From the IMG/VR virus record IMGVR_UViG_3300035698_014446, positions 1 through 64,000 of that record: a stretch of 64,000 nt of DNA. The stretch is one strand, 5' to 3'. Positions within the stretch are counted from its first letter, which is position 1. Each line of letters begins with the position of its first letter. This DNA comes from a virus. Positions 54,791 to 62,390 of the stretch are shown here, one piece after another. Below the pieces are notes generated by a model. That model was not told the DNA's origin. It did no database searches and was given only the letters and a program-made list of their open reading frames with translations. The translations under genes and the position numbers were made by a program.

Positions 54791-55155
54791 TGAAAACGAA
54801 TCTTATCATAGTTTGTGAGACATGCGGTGAGGAATTAAATGTTACGGACACAGTATGTGATATAACTAATCGGATAAAGTTTACTGTTCAACCATGTGCT
54901 AACAAAAAGTGTAATAAGGATTTTTGTGCGAATTGTGAGGATGTACAGAATCTTAGTGATAAATTAAGCATACTGGAACAGAGGATAAGAGACGCAAATT
55001 TAATTATGATACCCATTAAAAGGAAGTTGAAGTTAGTGGAACTCCCTGATTGCTTCGGCGAGCGGGATGCTGAAAAGGCGAAAAAAGAAGATTGTCAATG
55101 TAAAGATGAATGTGGATATGTTGAGGAATGTATCGAAAAAACGGCTGTTAGTTGA
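54790..55155 (+). CDS. Zinc-ribbon-type Cys-rich protein
   Basis: 121 residues from ATG 54790, overlapping the previous stop; GGAG lies 12 nt upstream. CETCGEEL, CANKKCNKDFCANCED and a C-terminal CQCKDECGYVEEC cluster suggest two or three zinc sites separated by a helix. Function unknown. Confidence 0.65.
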   Translation: MKTNLIIVCETCGEELNVTDTVCDITNRIKFTVQPCANKKCNKDFCANCEDVQNLSDKLSILEQRIRDANLIMIPIKRKLKLVELPDCFGERDAEKAKKEDCQCKDECGYVEECIEKTAVS

Positions 55156-55466
55156 GAATATGTTATGAAACTTACAACATTACAACATTACAAGATTTTC
55201 AGGACGCATTGTTAGCCTCAGAACTGGAATTAGCTAATCTTAAAGATGCTAATCGAGAACACCAGTATGGGGGAGCTATTTTTCACGCGAATTGTCCGTA
55301 TTGTAATTCTAAATTAAGTATGCCTCAAAAAATGAGTGTTAATAATTTTATGGATGATATAATGCGTATAGTTCCATCAATAATGGCTACCTGTAAAAAA
55401 TGTGGTCCTGTAAAAATAGGGCTTAAAAGAATGGAGATACTCAGTGAGGAAAAAAGCACCAGTTAA
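55152..55466 (+). CDS. Zinc-ribbon protein with an 8-nt duplication at its start
   Basis: 104 residues from TTG 55152, with CPYCNSK and CKKCGPVK zinc pairs. A better start, ATG 55165, is out of frame because AACATTAC is tandemly duplicated (55176-55191). Removing one copy gives MKLTTLQDFQDALLAS in frame with the rest. So the intact ancestor began at ATG 55165, and the present gene depends on a poor TTG start or is off. Confidence 0.6.
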   Translation: MRICYETYNITTLQDFQDALLASELELANLKDANREHQYGGAIFHANCPYCNSKLSMPQKMSVNNFMDDIMRIVPSIMATCKKCGPVKIGLKRMEILSEEKSTS

Positions 55467-55848
55467 GAAGAAAAAAGTGAAAAAGCGACCTAATTTCGGT
55501 CAAATATACATAAAACTGTTCAAGACTAATATATACTATGTATGTTGTAGTAGAAGAGACTACGATATTTTAATAAATCATGTCTTCAACGCTGTAATAC
55601 CGGAGGATAAAGAGGGATTTGGTGGTACTACCGAAGGGTATGAGAAAGACAATCAAATAATTGATGTAATATGGATTAACAAAAAATGTGGCAAAGATTC
55701 CACAGTTATAGCACATGAGTCATTTCATGTGGTATTCAATATATTACAACGTAAGGGAATATGGCTTACCCAATCGTCGGAAGAATTGTATGCTTATCTT
55801 ATGCAATCAATAATGATAGATATACTGAATGATTGGAAAAAGAAGTAG
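55444..55848 (+). CDS. Putative zincin (HExxH) protein
   Basis: 134 residues from GTG 55444. KKAPVKKKKVKKR tail, then a helical domain with AHESFHVVFN, an HExxH zinc-binding helix, and SSEELYAYL downstream that could supply the third ligand Glu. Similar small metallopeptidase-like proteins occur in phage early regions. Activity unproven. Confidence 0.6.
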   Translation: MRKKAPVKKKKVKKRPNFGQIYIKLFKTNIYYVCCSRRDYDILINHVFNAVIPEDKEGFGGTTEGYEKDNQIIDVIWINKKCGKDSTVIAHESFHVVFNILQRKGIWLTQSSEELYAYLMQSIMIDILNDWKKK

Positions 55849-56084
55849 TGGAAGACGCTAAGGAAATATTCTACAAATTTATTGACAAAACTGGTTTTTG
55901 TTTTGACGCATTTGCCGAGGTTAAAGACGATACTGATTATCACAGAATGGTAGCAGCAATGCTTAAGGCAAGTGAAGGTGGAGATCATAAATTTAGTGTA
56001 GGCGACATGCTTGCCTTTCGTGATGAACTGTTTGAAGCAGGATTTAAGTGGAATATTGATTTTTATATGAGGAAGATTGAATAA
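55848..56084 (+). CDS. Hypothetical protein
   Basis: 78 residues from GTG 55848 (TTG 55833 is also possible). Helical, acidic: FYKFIDKTGFCFDAFAEVKDD. Ends as the next gene begins (TAATG). Not recognised. Confidence 0.5.
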   Translation: MEDAKEIFYKFIDKTGFCFDAFAEVKDDTDYHRMVAAMLKASEGGDHKFSVGDMLAFRDELFEAGFKWNIDFYMRKIE

Positions 56085-56284
56085 TGGGACATAAACTTAT
56101 AATTACTGCTCGCGTAACAGTCGACGAAGAAGAATACAAAGAAGCAATAGTCAAAGGTTGGGCGGATAAATTCCACGGAGAGGTATTGGACCCAGACACA
56201 ATTCAGTCGTTAGATAACGCAGAGGATTTCATATGGGCCGTACCTTATTTAGATAAGGATGATTTTGACATAGGAGTTGTATGA
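56084..56284 (+). CDS. Hypothetical protein
   Basis: 66 residues, acidic, with a beta-strand start (LIITARVTVDEEEY). Overlaps the next gene by 4 nt. Not recognised. Confidence 0.55.
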   Translation: MGHKLIITARVTVDEEEYKEAIVKGWADKFHGEVLDPDTIQSLDNAEDFIWAVPYLDKDDFDIGVV

Positions 56285-56472
56285 TGACTGAATTAAAAAT
56301 GATGATTGTTATATGGTTGGTGTGTGGTTTGATTCAATGTATAATTACCACAAAACATATCAGCAAATACGACGGTGATTATCTTGGTTGGGATGGAGTA
56401 TTTGTGAATTTTGTGTGTGGTCCAATAAAATTATGTTGTTGTATAATTGCACAATTGTTAAGGAATATATAA
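56281..56472 (+). CDS. Small membrane protein
   Basis: 63 residues with two hydrophobic segments (about 7-23 and 41-60), the second Cys-rich (GPIKLCCCIIAQLL). AGGAG precedes ATG 56281. Possible membrane or lysis/exclusion role; unproven. Confidence 0.6.
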   Translation: MMTELKMMIVIWLVCGLIQCIITTKHISKYDGDYLGWDGVFVNFVCGPIKLCCCIIAQLLRNI

Positions 56473-56675
56473 TGACTGGATTAAACATGAGAGTTGGCGA
56501 CGAAGGTCAAAAATACGAGGTAAGATGTACTGACAGTGATGGGAAACCAATGGTTATGGGGTGGGCAGGAACTATGAAAGGTACAGGTGGTTTTGTTGAT
56601 TCGGTAAAGCTACACCCGGTATTACATAGTCCGAAAATAACAGATAGAGAAACTGGAGAAGTAACAGATGGGTGA
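56472..56675 (+). CDS. Hypothetical protein
   Basis: 67 residues from ATG 56472, overlapping the previous stop. MRVGDEGQKYEVRCTDSDGKPMVMGWAG and a His/Pro-rich end. Not recognised. Confidence 0.55.
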   Translation: MTGLNMRVGDEGQKYEVRCTDSDGKPMVMGWAGTMKGTGGFVDSVKLHPVLHSPKITDRETGEVTDG

Positions 56676-56870
56676 GAAAAAATTTGAGTATGTATGTATC
56701 AACACTTGGAAGTTGATCAGGCATTATTCGTTGATTGTAGAACCATAGTAATATGGCTTAATGAGTTGGGTGAACAGGGTTGGCAAGCAGTTGGTAATAT
56801 GAGATAAAGTGACACTGACCACGGAAAGATAAAATATACTATGCTACTAATGAGAGAAATAAATGGATAA
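56668..56870 (+). pseudogene. Broken small gene (DUF4177-like)
   Basis: ATG 56668 starts MGEKKFEYVCIN; after a -1 frame change near 56700 the reading continues ...LFVDCRTIVIWLNELGEQGWQAVGNMR, then an in-frame TAA, then a last strand YTMLLMREING. The order (strand, helix with LNELGEQGWQxVG, strand) resembles DUF4177-type proteins. One frameshift plus one stop make it a pseudogene unless the sequence is wrong. Confidence 0.55.
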
Positions 56871-57354
56871 ACTAATTCCTCCCGATCTTGAGTTTATATT
56901 ATATCTACGATTTAAACGTGGGCTTTTGGCATGTACCCAAGTAAGTGTAGGTGGTGGTATAGCTGATGTAATTGCTATCGACAAAAATAAGAAAATGGTG
57001 CTTGAGTTCGAATTTAAGAAAACCAGCCATGATCTAAAAGTACTTGAGAAAAAGAAAAGGAAACACGATTCTCCGTACAGAAAACCGCATAAATTTTACT
57101 ATGTAGTACCCACTAAACTTTGGAAAAGAGAAGAAGCATATCTCCGAGAACAGAAATGTGGGGTAGTAGTGTATAACATTCCGCATAACAGTCTTCATGG
57201 TAAGCGGGAATTTATTACTGAAATCAATTGTCGACCAAATAAAAATATACCTATTGATTATGATTATGTATATCGTCAATTAATGATCAGGTGTACAAGC
57301 GCGTACGCAAACATGATTATGGATTGTTATGGCCGTAAAAGGAGTTGGTATTGA
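56863..57354 (+). CDS. PD-(D/E)XK nuclease-like protein (MmcB-like)
   Basis: 163 residues. GGGIADVIAIDKNKKMVLEFEFKKT gives D, E and the ExK of a PD-(D/E)XK site near 29-54, followed by KPHKFYYVVP, a layout seen in MmcB-like and VRR-type nucleases. May act in DNA repair or host DNA degradation. Confidence 0.6.
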   Translation: MDKLIPPDLEFILYLRFKRGLLACTQVSVGGGIADVIAIDKNKKMVLEFEFKKTSHDLKVLEKKKRKHDSPYRKPHKFYYVVPTKLWKREEAYLREQKCGVVVYNIPHNSLHGKREFITEINCRPNKNIPIDYDYVYRQLMIRCTSAYANMIMDCYGRKRSWY

Positions 57355-57467
57355 AAAAGAAACAAAGTAATAAAGAAAAGAAAAAGGTTAAAAAGAGAAA
57401 ACAAAAAAGTGCTAAAAGAATAAAAGAAGAATATTTAGCTGCACGTGATGCTCTAATTAATTATTAG
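57351..57467 (+). CDS. Small Lys-rich protein
   Basis: 38 residues from TTG 57351, coupled to the end of the nuclease gene. KKKQSNKEKKKVKKRKQKS then an acidic helix. Similar in style to the 3946-4050 peptide. Uncertain. Confidence 0.4.
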   Translation: MKKKQSNKEKKKVKKRKQKSAKRIKEEYLAARDALINY

Positions 57468-57477
57468 AACAATTTTT

Positions 57478-57723
57478 GTGGAAAAAATCATGGTATTAAA
57501 AGAAATATGGAAATTTCTTGATCTCTGGAATTATTTTAAGTATTTAGTTACTCTTAATGAAAAATATACATTTGATGATTTACCTGACGAAGGACACAAA
57601 TGCCGGTTCTTAATTCCTTATGGTGAAACAGGTTATGTGGATAAAAAAAAAAAAAGAAAATCACATGAATTGTCGGTAGTATACCAATGTAAATGTGGTG
57701 AGTTAGCGGAGATTAATAAATAA
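57478..57723 (+). CDS. Hypothetical protein with CKCG motif
   Basis: 81 residues from GTG 57478. Helical start, KKKKRK basic patch, VVYQCKCGEL near the end. Overlaps the next gene by one base. Not recognised. Confidence 0.5.
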   Translation: MEKIMVLKEIWKFLDLWNYFKYLVTLNEKYTFDDLPDEGHKCRFLIPYGETGYVDKKKKRKSHELSVVYQCKCGELAEINK

Positions 57724-57983
57724 TGACTGTGGATGATGTAAAAACAGAACTGTCGAGGTTGTTTCCCAACCGGGCTAAATATTTTGATGTGAGAGAACAC
57801 AGGTTTGAAGTTGGGCAAAAACCAAAAATTAAAATAACACTGAGAATCGCTGGTGATCTTATTATTGGAGATCACGATGATTGTGGAATACTTTTTAGGC
57901 ACGAACTGAAAGGTTTGATGGTATCGGCGCAAGCTGCTATTATTAACGAACTCGGTTCAATGATAAGGGATATTGATGCATAA
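57723..57983 (+). CDS. Paralogue 1 of a small MTVDxVK protein family
   Basis: 86 residues: MTVDDVKTELSRLFPN, then beta strands and a C-terminal helix. It is a diverged duplicate of the gene at 58255-58545 (MTVDEVKGELVKLLPN). Function unknown. Confidence 0.6.
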   Translation: MTVDDVKTELSRLFPNRAKYFDVREHRFEVGQKPKIKITLRIAGDLIIGDHDDCGILFRHELKGLMVSAQAAIINELGSMIRDIDA

Positions 57984-58242
57984 TCTACCACAGTGTAAAA
58001 CGTGTATTTTTTATGAAACGAATACCGGTGATCTGGAAGAATACGAGGCTCACTGTTGTCGTTCGCCAAAACATGAGTGGACCGAATTGGACCTTAGGGA
58101 ATGGAGAGATAAAAATCCTGACAGAAATGAGTTTACATTAAGGAATACGATACCTCCATTTAGAGTAGAGAGACATTGCGATTATATAGAGGGTGCAGGT
58201 ATAGGTATGGGAACCGACCCAAGAATTAATCAGTATTGTTGA
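57976..58242 (+). CDS. Cys-rich hypothetical protein
   Basis: 88 residues from ATG 57976. CKTCIFYE, AHCCRSP, HCDYIEG and a C-terminal Cys give a pattern common in small phage or bacterial CxxC(12-20)CC proteins of unknown function. Overlaps the previous gene by 8 nt and lies between the two MTVDxVK paralogues. Confidence 0.6.
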   Translation: MHNLPQCKTCIFYETNTGDLEEYEAHCCRSPKHEWTELDLREWRDKNPDRNEFTLRNTIPPFRVERHCDYIEGAGIGMGTDPRINQYC

Positions 58243-58254
58243 AAGAAATATATT

Positions 58255-58545
58255 ATGACTGTAGATGAAGTGAAAGGTGAATTAGTAAAATTGTTACCTA
58301 ACCATCATAAATTATTTGAAGTGGATGAACATGAAACTATGGCTGGTAATGGTACTATGGAGATAACAGTACGTATGCGGTTTGGTAGCGGATTTGTCAA
58401 GAGAGAAGATATACATCTTGATGTAGAACTATCAATGTTGATTGCAGAATTTCAGGGTTTTGTATATCTTAAGTTACGGGAAATGATTGATAAACTTAAT
58501 TTGGAAAGGGAAAGTAATGGCCAAGAAGAAAAAGACAACAAATAA
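58255..58545 (+). CDS. Paralogue 2 of the MTVDxVK family
   Basis: 96 residues. Same N-terminal half as 57723-57983 with a longer charged tail. The region between and including both copies looks like a local duplication. Confidence 0.6.
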   Translation: MTVDEVKGELVKLLPNHHKLFEVDEHETMAGNGTMEITVRMRFGSGFVKREDIHLDVELSMLIAEFQGFVYLKLREMIDKLNLERESNGQEEKDNK

Positions 58546-58855
58546 AAAAGCAACAAAGAAAGCGACGAAGAAAGCAACGTCTGAGAAGATAGCGCCGAAG
58601 GAAAAAGTAACGCCGAAAAAGACGGGGCCGTTGAGAAATGTAACCATGCGGGGTGTTGGTTCAAGCAATGCTCAGGCGGCAGGTTATGACGCATTAAGAA
58701 AGGAACTGTTCGTCACTTTCAGAGGCGGAGCCACGTATAAATACAGCAACATTCCGGACTCCATCTATAAAGGGTTGTTGCAGGCCGAATCCTTCGGGAA
58801 ATACCTTAATGATAAGATCAAAGGGGTGTATTCCTTCGAAAAAGTCATAAGTTAG
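58517..58855 (+). CDS. KTSC-domain protein with histone-H1-like tail
   Basis: 112 residues from ATG 58517, with GGAAAGGGAAAG upstream. Residues 1-40 are KKATKKATKKATSEK-type repeats as in histone H1-like proteins; residues 48-112 are a KTSC domain (SNAQAAGYD, LFVTFRGGATYKYSNIP, SFGKYLNDKIKG). KTSC domains occur with RNA/DNA-handling proteins. Possibly nucleic-acid binding. Confidence 0.75.
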   Translation: MAKKKKTTNKKATKKATKKATSEKIAPKEKVTPKKTGPLRNVTMRGVGSSNAQAAGYDALRKELFVTFRGGATYKYSNIPDSIYKGLLQAESFGKYLNDKIKGVYSFEKVIS

Positions 58856-58889
58856 GTGAAACGCAAAATAGATTAGTCGTGTGTAGTAG

Positions 58890-58937
58890 ACACAATAATT
58901 ACCTATATGGCGGCGGCTATTATTGTAATTATTGTGT
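58890..58937 (+). repeat. 13-bp perfect inverted repeat with GGCGGCGG loop
   Basis: ACACAATAATTAC (58890-58902) pairs with GTAATTATTGTGT (58925-58937) around a 22-nt loop. A 16-residue hydrophobic ORF (58907-58957, MAAAIIVIIVWLW) is embedded but has no ribosome site, so I favour an RNA hairpin or protein-binding site. Confidence 0.5.
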
Positions 58938-58966
58938 GGTTGTGGGTTTTGTTATAGGAGAGAGAT

Positions 58967-59125
58967 ATGGCGAGGGCGACTAACTGTGATAGAACGTGTA
59001 CAGCTTACGATGTATGTGATGAAGAAGGATGCTTGGATATGTTCATCCCTAATATTACGTGTACTGACAAAAACGTGGAAGAAGACGATGAGGAGGACGA
59101 AGAAGAACTTGCCCGTGTACGTTGA
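58967..59125 (+). CDS. Small Cys-rich protein, MARxTNC family
   Basis: 52 residues from ATG 58967 with AGGAG upstream. MARATNCDRTCTAYDVCDEEGC and an acidic tail. Paralogue of the gene at 60023-60112. Function unknown. Confidence 0.6.
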   Translation: MARATNCDRTCTAYDVCDEEGCLDMFIPNITCTDKNVEEDDEEDEEELARVR

Positions 59126-59129
59126 TAAA

Positions 59130-59270
59130 ATGAGGAAATGTGTACCGAATAGTAAATGGAGATATACACAGTGTTGTCATTTAATAGCTGACACTGTTGA
59201 CGAACTCCATCGTATGGATATTGGTACAGGAACAGTTATTTGGAGTATTGGTGAGCAAACTCGACCCTAA
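59130..59270 (+). CDS. Small hypothetical protein
   Basis: 46 residues from ATG 59130: MRKCVPNSKWRYTQCCHLI then a helix and a short strand end. Lies between two other small Cys-rich genes. Not recognised. Confidence 0.5.
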   Translation: MRKCVPNSKWRYTQCCHLIADTVDELHRMDIGTGTVIWSIGEQTRP

Positions 59271-59403
59271 AAAGAGAGCAATATGTATTTGTTGTAGTCA
59301 CGATAGAGATATACCTATGTGTGTACACACAGATTGTCCACATTTTAAAGGCGGACAGAGTTGGAAACACGATAATGATGGAAAGAATAAGAAAGATAAA
59401 TAA
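59251..59403 (+). CDS. Small Cys-rich protein
   Basis: 50 residues from GTG 59251 (GGAG 7 nt upstream), overlapping the previous gene. CICCSHDRDIPMCVHTDC is a probable metal site. Not recognised. Confidence 0.5.
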   Translation: MSKLDPKKRAICICCSHDRDIPMCVHTDCPHFKGGQSWKHDNDGKNKKDK

Positions 59404-59416
59404 AACATAAATTAAA

Positions 59417-59608
59417 ATGTTTTGGAGAATACGTGATTTAATGGCTTTACTGTTTGCTGTATGGTTGGTATTTGTATCTATAGTTGTAATTATATCCGTA
59501 ATTGACTGGTTATTATCACTTTCATTGTGGTTGATGGTTGTTATTATATCGGGACTGGTTATACCAATGATGTTACTTTGTTATTATAGAGATGAAATTG
59601 ATGGATAA
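59417..59608 (+). CDS. Small two-helix membrane protein
   Basis: 63 residues with two membrane helices (about 8-29 and 31-55) and a charged end. Could be a holin-like or superinfection protein; no proof. Confidence 0.6.
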   Translation: MFWRIRDLMALLFAVWLVFVSIVVIISVIDWLLSLSLWLMVVIISGLVIPMMLLCYYRDEIDG

Positions 59609-59831
59609 TAATACATTTGTTAAGCAGTTAGCTGATGAAGCTGAGAAGGAATATTATGATATTCAGAATGTTATATATAAACTCGCCCAAGAGACAGAAA
59701 AATACAAACATTAGGCTTTCAATTATGTATTGAAATCACTACATGAGAGAATGAATGTTCTTGGTAGGGATATAGGACATATAGTACATATTATTAAGAA
59801 ACAAGACAAAAATGGAGATAGTGATGATTGA
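59601..59831 (+). pseudogene. Small helical protein gene with in-frame amber
   Basis: 76-codon frame from ATG 59601: acidic helix ...LAQETEKYKH, then TAG at 59712-59714, then AFNYVLKSLHERMNVLGRDIGHIVHI to TGA 59829-59831, where the next gene begins. The overlap with both neighbours and the uniform helical character on both sides of the TAG suggest one gene interrupted by a nonsense codon, or readthrough. Confidence 0.5.
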
Positions 59832-60012
59832 TAATTTTGACAGACTCAAAAAATTAGCTGGTGGTGGTTATACATGTAATTGTGACAGCGTTACACATAT
59901 GGTATGTGTTGGGTGTATGGCTAATAATGCTTTACGTGATTTGTCCATTAAGGCTTCTGAAAAGTTGGCTGAGATTAAAGAATGTCATCCGGATGTAATT
60001 ATACCCATGTAA
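59824..60012 (+). CDS. Small Cys-rich protein
   Basis: 62 residues from ATG 59824, chosen because GGAG lies 7 nt upstream. CNCDSVTHMVCVGC is a probable zinc site, followed by a helix. Not recognised. Confidence 0.55.
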   Translation: MIDNFDRLKKLAGGGYTCNCDSVTHMVCVGCMANNALRDLSIKASEKLAEIKECHPDVIIPM

Positions 60013-60022
60013 CGGAGAAAAA

Positions 60023-60112
60023 ATGGCAAGGGTAACTAACTGTTCCACAAAATGTATATATCGTTTAGTTTGTGAGGTGGACGGGTATATAGATAAATTG
60101 GTTACTGGTTAA
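60023..60112 (+). CDS. Small Cys-rich protein, MARxTNC paralogue
   Basis: 29 residues from ATG 60023 with GGAG upstream: MARVTNCSTKCIYRLVCEVDG. A shorter copy of the 58967-59125 protein, lacking the acidic tail. Last gene of the rightward AT-rich block. Confidence 0.5.
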   Translation: MARVTNCSTKCIYRLVCEVDGYIDKLVTG

Positions 60113-60390
60113 GATGGAAGTAATCAATGGTTAGTACATATAGTATTTCGGAATAATTGTGTAGCAATTCGAGAATCTGCTTTGTTTCGTTAGAAAATAA
60201 AGTATGATTCGAGAATATTTTCAACCTTAAAAGGTGTATTTTACGTTCTATAAGGTATATTTTTATATCTCATATACGTTCTAATATATCTTTATACCCA
60301 TTTATGTTGAAAATATTTGTACTCCAGTTATAGTTTTATTATTGCCTACATATATATATACTCAATGTTGACCCGGTATTTGTCAATATT
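60113..60390. other. AT-rich intergenic region before the GC-rich segment
   Basis: About 280 bp, AT-rich, with two ATTCGAGAAT copies (near 60167 and 60210), two ACGTTCTA copies (60253 and 60286), and TTGACC...TATTCA near 60367-60393 as a possible promoter. No gene supported. Marks a sharp composition boundary. Confidence 0.35.
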
Positions 60391-60840
60391 CAGCACCGTC
60401 CGTTCTCTTACCCCGGTCCCGGCATCTGCGCGGCTGAGTCTGCGCCGCCGCCCGGCTTCCCGCCCGCGCGCTCCCCGTCCGGCGCGCGCCCGCGCTGCTC
60501 TGTGCGCATACGTCTAGCGCGCCTCGGTGCGATGCACGACTCGGCGCGCTGGTCTTCCCCCGCACCTGTCCGGCGCGCCTCGGTGTGGGGTCTGGCTGGG
60601 CGCGCCGGTCCGCCGTCGCCGCCCGTCCGGCGCGCCCGCCTTCCGTGCGCGCTTGGGCGCGCCGGTCACTTGTTCAAGGTGTCTCCTCGCGCGCTCCGGG
60701 TTGGCGCTCCAATCCGTGTCTCGCGCGCCGCCCTGCCAATGCCGCCTGCGCCAGCCGGGTAGCCCTGCCGTCCCCACCAGCTGAGCACCGCTAACCTGAA
60801 CGCACCAACCGGACCCCCGCCAATCGGGCGCGCTCTGTTG
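60391..60840 (-). other. GC-rich segment, plus strand A-depleted, with recurring GCGCGC motifs
   Basis: Very GC-rich. 60601-60660 has no A on the plus strand and 60541-60600 has one, so the minus strand is T-poor. GTCCGGCGCGC occurs three times and GGGCGCGCCGGTC twice. One minus-strand frame shows GAP every 9-10 residues (GAPKRARKA, GAPDGRRRR, GAPSQTPHR, GAPDRC), produced by the GGCGCGCC repeats. Whether it is coding is open. Confidence 0.4.
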
Positions 60841-61747
60841 GGAAAAACCAGCCAAGCCGAAAAAAGGCGGGTTGGCAAAACAAAAAGCCAAGCCAAGCCA
60901 AACCATACCCCCGCTCTCCACCAACCACGCACCCCCCGCCAGCGCAAGCGGGCACGAGGAAATGCTACACGCCAAGGCGAAAAACCAGCCCCCACCGGGA
61001 AAAGCTAGCCGGGAAAAGCCACACCCGGTTACGCAAAGCCAGCCGTTGGGACGAAAAGCCAGCCTTTGCCAGCAAAGCCCCCGCTGAGGAAACGCGCCAA
61101 CCGAGGCAGAGAGCCACTAAACCGGGTGAAGCCCCACGGAAAAGGGGCCGCCGCACCCACACCCATAGGGCCGCCGCACCGACGCAAACACCCCCGCCGC
61201 ACCAACACCATCGCCCCCCGCCGCAACCCCGCCCAACAGACCGAGAAGCACCCACCCGCGCCAACAACGCCCGGCAAAGCGAAACGGAAACACAAAACCC
61301 GAGAGCCGAGGCCGAGCGATAAGGCCGAGCAACAAGGCTGAACCGCCAAAGCGGGTTAAGTTGTGTGGCGTCCGCACCACGCCGCTCCACCGCACGGGAA
61401 GCCGCGCCCGGGGCCAAGAATCACCGGGGCGTCGCCCCCACCTCGACCGCGCCAACGTAGACGGGAAGCCAAAGGAAGGGCCACGCCGAGGTCGAGGACA
61501 GGGCAACACACCAAGACGGGCGCAGAAATGTGGTCCGCTCGACACATCGCGTAGTCCCGACACTACGCCACCGGACCGCGCACCCCCTCTCCTGGCCTCC
61601 CGTGAAGGGTACGCGCTCTGGCACGCGGGTTGCTCTTTTTTAGGTGGGGGCCGCCCACCGGGCGGCTCCCGCCGCCCCCCTGTCGGGGGCGGACCACGAA
61701 TCGGGGCCACCCGTCCCCACGAGTCGGGCAGAATAGGAGCACCAACC
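60841..61747 (+). other. T-depleted GC-rich segment, no clear gene, purine/C-rich repeats
   Basis: Plus strand nearly without T (3 T in 180 nt at 61141-61320). Irregular repeats of AAAAGCCAGCC/AAAACCAGCC occur at 60840-61080, with short GC hairpins near 61640-61690. Long ORFs exist in several frames on both strands, but this is expected in T-poor, stop-poor DNA; no start with a ribosome site is seen before 61748. Confidence 0.35.
61710..61747 (+). promoter_or_regulatory. Shared leader element 1
   Basis: CCCG...CGGG hairpin containing CCCACGA, followed by CAGAATAGGAGC and the start codon at 61748. Same architecture before the genes at 62391, 63233 and 63650. Confidence 0.6.
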
Positions 61748-62221
61748 ATGACCACAAAACAAACGAACGAAGAAAGGGCCGCCGCACACCGTGCCGCCGC
61801 CACCGAACACGAAGCCCGTGCTGCCGGACCCGCCACAGGAGGCCGGACCGACAACCACGAAGCCCGCGCCGCCGAACACCGGGCCGCCGCCCAAACACAC
61901 ACAGCAGCCGCCGCCGCACAACGAACAGCAGCCGCACCGGCAACCAGCACCGAGAAAAAGTGCACCGACGCCAACGCCGCCGACGTCACAACGACACACG
62001 CCACCGACGCCACGCTCGCCGCCGCCGACGCCCGCAACGGCGTACCGGCAACCAGCACCGAACAAGCCGCCGCCGGAGCCGCCGCCGAAGCCGCAGCGGC
62101 GCAGAACGAAGCCGAGCGCCAGACGGACCGGGGTCGCCCCGACCATGCCGCTCGCGCCCGGACCGAAGCCGCCGAAGCGCACGATGCAGCAGCAGCACAT
62201 CACCGCACCGCCGCCGAGTAG
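61748..62221 (+). CDS. Ala/His-rich repeat protein
   Basis: 157 residues from ATG 61748 behind AGGAG. About 40% Ala, with repeated ERAAAHRAAATEHEARA / EARAAEHRAAAQTH units of 7-11 residues, predicted as a long helix or coiled coil. The codons are nearly T-free (61861-61920 has none). Its HxxAA units recur in the gene at 63650, so the two are related despite different GC content. Function unknown; low complexity leaves some doubt. Confidence 0.5.
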   Translation: MTTKQTNEERAAAHRAAATEHEARAAGPATGGRTDNHEARAAEHRAAAQTHTAAAAAQRTAAAPATSTEKKCTDANAADVTTTHATDATLAAADARNGVPATSTEQAAAGAAAEAAAAQNEAERQTDRGRPDHAARARTEAAEAHDAAAAHHRTAAE

Positions 62222-62356
62222 CACAACAGCCCCGCCCCTCGGCCAGCGAGCCGGGGGGCCGTCGGGCCAGCCCCCGCAACAGCGGGGGCGAGCCCGGCGC
62301 GACCGAGCGACCCGCACAAGCGGGAAGCCGACGACGCCAAACGGGACCAGTCCGGA
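62222..62356 (+). repeat. Short GC hairpin array between two leader-linked genes
   Basis: Successive small stems, for example CCCCCGC-AACA-GCGGGGG near 62265 and CCCGC-ACAA-GCGGG near 62310, between the stop of one gene and the next leader. The same type of array is at 62980-63190. Confidence 0.5.
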
Positions 62357-62390
62357 CCCGACCAAACCGGGCAGAACAGGAGCAACGATC
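62357..62390 (+). promoter_or_regulatory. Shared leader element 2
   Basis: CCCG-accaaa-CCGGG stem then GCAGAACAGGAGCAA and ATG 62391. Confidence 0.6.

Noticed and set aside
58907-58957. 16-residue hydrophobic peptide gene
   Set aside because: No ribosome-binding site; lies in the loop and arm of an inverted repeat, which explains the sequence better.
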